Below, piece after piece: positions 62,393-64,000 of a stretch of 64,000 nt of DNA (the first letter of the stretch is position 1; the number at the start of each line of letters is the position of its first letter). The DNA is from Labilibacter marinus. GTDB taxonomy: Bacteria; Bacteroidota; Bacteroidia; Bacteroidales; Marinilabiliaceae. Position numbers and translations under genes: made by a program. The stretch is taken from NCBI RefSeq assembly GCF_001659685.2, contig NZ_LXYE02000049.1, forward strand, positions 50,705 to 114,704. Reading direction: 5' to 3'. The notes under the pieces are model-generated. The model saw only the letters and a list, made by a program, of their open reading frames with translations. It searched no databases and had not been told where the DNA came from.

Positions 62393-63541
62393 ATGCTGCA
62401 CCTAATTAATTACTTTGAGACAGTAATGTCTAATATAAAGAACCCGGAGAGCTGTACATATAAAAGCCTATTTCAGGATCAAAAAGTATTAGAAGCTAAT
62501 ATAGACTTTAGGAACTTATACCAAAAGGCCACAAAGGAACTTCTTGAATTCTCCATCCATGATAGTCGACCTAAAGTTATTAGAAACAGGATACTTACTT
62601 GCCAATACTATAGCATTAATATCTTAAAACAACTTCATGAAAATGCACATCATTGTGCGTACAAAAGGCTTTGTTTAAAACATATAATAGTTCCCAAGAT
62701 AAACTTTCATATGGAGTTCCTGATGTTTCTGAAAGAGCAGTTTCCTCACTATTTTGATAATGAAGCATTAATTCCTTTACCATTATTCCGAAAGTGTCGA
62801 ATTATATACTCACATAGGCTCCAGACAGTAATTAAGCAGTTAGAATCTTCTTCTGCAACAAACCTGCTTGAAATATTCATTACTGACGTAAATACAAGAG
62901 AGTATTCTTTTTGTGAATGCGACTCTTTAAAAGAAATAATCAATATCATTTATAATCAGACTGATAAATTCCAAAAAACCGAAGATAGTTTCCTGGTTAT
63001 AGTAAAAACCCTGGTAGCTAAATGTCTTTATGCAGACTCCATTTTCAACTTTATCATTAAAGAGTTCTCCAGTGAAATCAAAACGATTAATAATCCTAGT
63101 TTAGCCATCAAACAATTAAAGTACTTGAGTAAAGAGATTAATCAAGTGGCCGAAAGTAGATCCTCCAAAATCAGTTTAAAACAAGTATTAATCAACTGGA
63201 TTAAACAAGAACTAAACTATTACAAGTATAGCTTTCATGTGGCTGATTCAGCTAAAATCCCTGAAATATCAGTGCAATCCCCTCCGGAAACGATTAAAGT
63301 AAAAACCAACATAACTGTAGGGCAAATGGCCTGCTTTGTCCATCAGCTCATAGAAACGAATATTATTGAAACGGATAATAAAAAAGAAACAATAAAAATG
63401 TTTTCTACGGTATTTACATCTAAAAATAGTGACTCAATTTCTGAGAAAAGCCTCATTAATAAATTCTTTAACATTGATGATAAAGCTGCTGAAACGACTA
63501 AGCAATTATTCTTAGATCTTTTTAAGTCAATTCGCAATTAA
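62393..63541 (+). CDS. RteC-like protein of the integrative element
   Basis: 382 residues, no signal peptide or membrane helix, rich in Lys and Ile. The first 250 residues are helical with no motif I can name. The C-terminal part, TVGQMACFVHQLIETNIIET to SLINKFFNIDDKAAETTKQL, has the spacing of the RteC C-terminal domain found in Bacteroidota mobile elements. It lies between the integrase and the HTH gene, the place where RteC-like proteins often occur. In CTnDOT, RteC activates excision genes. The resemblance is by eye and could be coincidental. Confidence 0.6.
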   Translation: MLHLINYFETVMSNIKNPESCTYKSLFQDQKVLEANIDFRNLYQKATKELLEFSIHDSRPKVIRNRILTCQYYSINILKQLHENAHHCAYKRLCLKHIIVPKINFHMEFLMFLKEQFPHYFDNEALIPLPLFRKCRIIYSHRLQTVIKQLESSSATNLLEIFITDVNTREYSFCECDSLKEIINIIYNQTDKFQKTEDSFLVIVKTLVAKCLYADSIFNFIIKEFSSEIKTINNPSLAIKQLKYLSKEINQVAESRSSKISLKQVLINWIKQELNYYKYSFHVADSAKIPEISVQSPPETIKVKTNITVGQMACFVHQLIETNIIETDNKKETIKMFSTVFTSKNSDSISEKSLINKFFNIDDKAAETTKQLFLDLFKSIRN

Positions 63542-63600
63542 ATATCACATTAATTCATACGGCAAAAAAATAATTATCGCTGTAACGTATTGATAATCTA

Positions 63601-63634
63601 TGGGGTGGTTTGGGGTGGTTCAACCCCTAACCAC
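63601..63634. repeat. Tandem 10-bp repeat with dyad before the HTH gene
   Basis: TGGGGTGGTT occurs twice in a row (63601-63620). The second copy's GTGGTT (63615-63620) pairs with AACCAC (63629-63634). It lies 58 bases before the HTH start codon, so it may be an autoregulatory site or an excision arm site. Confidence 0.5.
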
Positions 63635-63691
63635 TGTTTTTGTATTGCCTTTATACTTTCCTTTGTGTCATATCAATATCAATCAAAAATT

Positions 63692-63961
63692 ATGGCAGCG
63701 GAGATCATTACAACAGACGATTTAAGAGAGTTTAAAATTGAACTATTAGCAGATATTGAACAGCTATTGAAGCAAAGTTCAGGTTCCAAAACTAAAAAGT
63801 GGCTAAAATCCTATGAGGTCAAGAAATTATTAAATATTTCTCCAGGAACCTTACAACATTTACGCGTTTCCGGAACACTTCCTTATACCAAAATAGGAGG
63901 TACTATTTACTACGACTACAGCGACATTCAAAAAATGATAGCCGATAATAAGGTTCAGTAA
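63692..63961 (+). CDS. Small helix-turn-helix (excisionase-like) protein
   Basis: 89 residues from the ATG at 63692. An in-frame start at 63590 would add a poor hydrophobic extension across the repeat region. The MerR/excisionase-type winged helix is clear: KWLKSYEVKKLLNISPGTLQ and LPYTKIGGTIYYDYSDIQKM. A short acidic helix precedes it. Third gene of the element, in the usual place for a recombination directionality factor or regulator. Which of the two is not decided by sequence. Confidence 0.85.
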   Translation: MAAEIITTDDLREFKIELLADIEQLLKQSSGSKTKKWLKSYEVKKLLNISPGTLQHLRVSGTLPYTKIGGTIYYDYSDIQKMIADNKVQ

Positions 63962-64000
63962 CTAAGCCGCTTAAAATGGAATCAGAACGGTCAACCAGCG

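Larger units (their letters stand above)
60737..64000 (+). mobile_element. Left end of an integrative element at tRNA-Arg
   Basis: An integrase gene reading away from the tRNA, an RteC-like protein and an excisionase-like HTH protein follow the tRNA in order. This is the usual left module of Bacteroidota integrative or conjugative elements. The right end, and so the att duplication, lies outside the window. No direct repeat of the tRNA 3' end was found inside it. Confidence 0.75.

Overview
The window looks like part of the chromosome of a marine or sediment Bacteroidota, most likely order Marinilabiliales or a close relative. The evidence is a SusC/SusD pair, lipoproteins with the LxxC boxes usual in this phylum, two proteins with type IX secretion (T9SS) C-terminal sorting domains, Bacteroidota-type promoters (TTTG and TAnnTTTG), low G+C, and a CTnDOT-like integrase. 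The taxonomic call below phylum is inference.

Positions 1-24.7 kb are one polysaccharide utilisation locus (PUL), all on the + strand, for a beta-1,3-glucan of the laminarin type with beta-1,6 branches. The order is: a membrane-spanning propeller/Y_Y_Y/LuxR-HTH regulator; SusC; SusD; a PKD-containing surface glycan-binding lipoprotein; two GH16 endo-glucanase lipoproteins; a large GH94-like phosphorylase, probably GH149; two GH17 proteins without signal peptides and one GH17 lipoprotein; a GPH-type sugar symporter; a GH30; a GH3 beta-glucosidase; and a strong terminator. The layout suggests surface cutting by GH16, SusCD import, periplasmic trimming by GH17, GH30 and GH3, symport, then cytosolic phosphorolysis with help from the two cytosolic GH17s. 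The gaps between the enzyme genes are long for a PUL. They carry palindromes or stem-loops, and four genes share a start-proximal sequence.

Positions 24.9-34.2 kb are an accessory stretch: a 1406-residue STAND/NACHT-like NTPase that resembles antiphage proteins, a degenerate 21-bp tandem repeat next to a helical orphan protein, a four-hairpin REP/BIME-like element, a membrane-anchored orphan, and a T9SS-secreted parallel beta-helix protein.

Positions 34.2-60.6 kb are mostly core genome: an Omp85 (TamA-like)/TamB pair, an EamA transporter, a VF530 protein, a methyl-accepting protein, polA, a polyprenyl diphosphate synthase, a rubredoxin-GltB fusion, an MFS carrier, an ECF sigma/anti-sigma/outer-membrane-protein cluster, trmO, pyrH, a TIP30-like reductase and TauE. 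A T9SS FG-GAP gene sits between polA and a duplicated 98-bp polA 3' end. All five differences between the two copies are synonymous, so the duplicate probably came from a related strain's polA.

From 60.7 kb to the right edge is the left end of an integrative element at tRNA-Arg(CCT): a tyrosine recombinase with Ser at the Arg-I position, as in IntDOT, an RteC-like protein and a small excisionase-like HTH protein. The element continues past the window.
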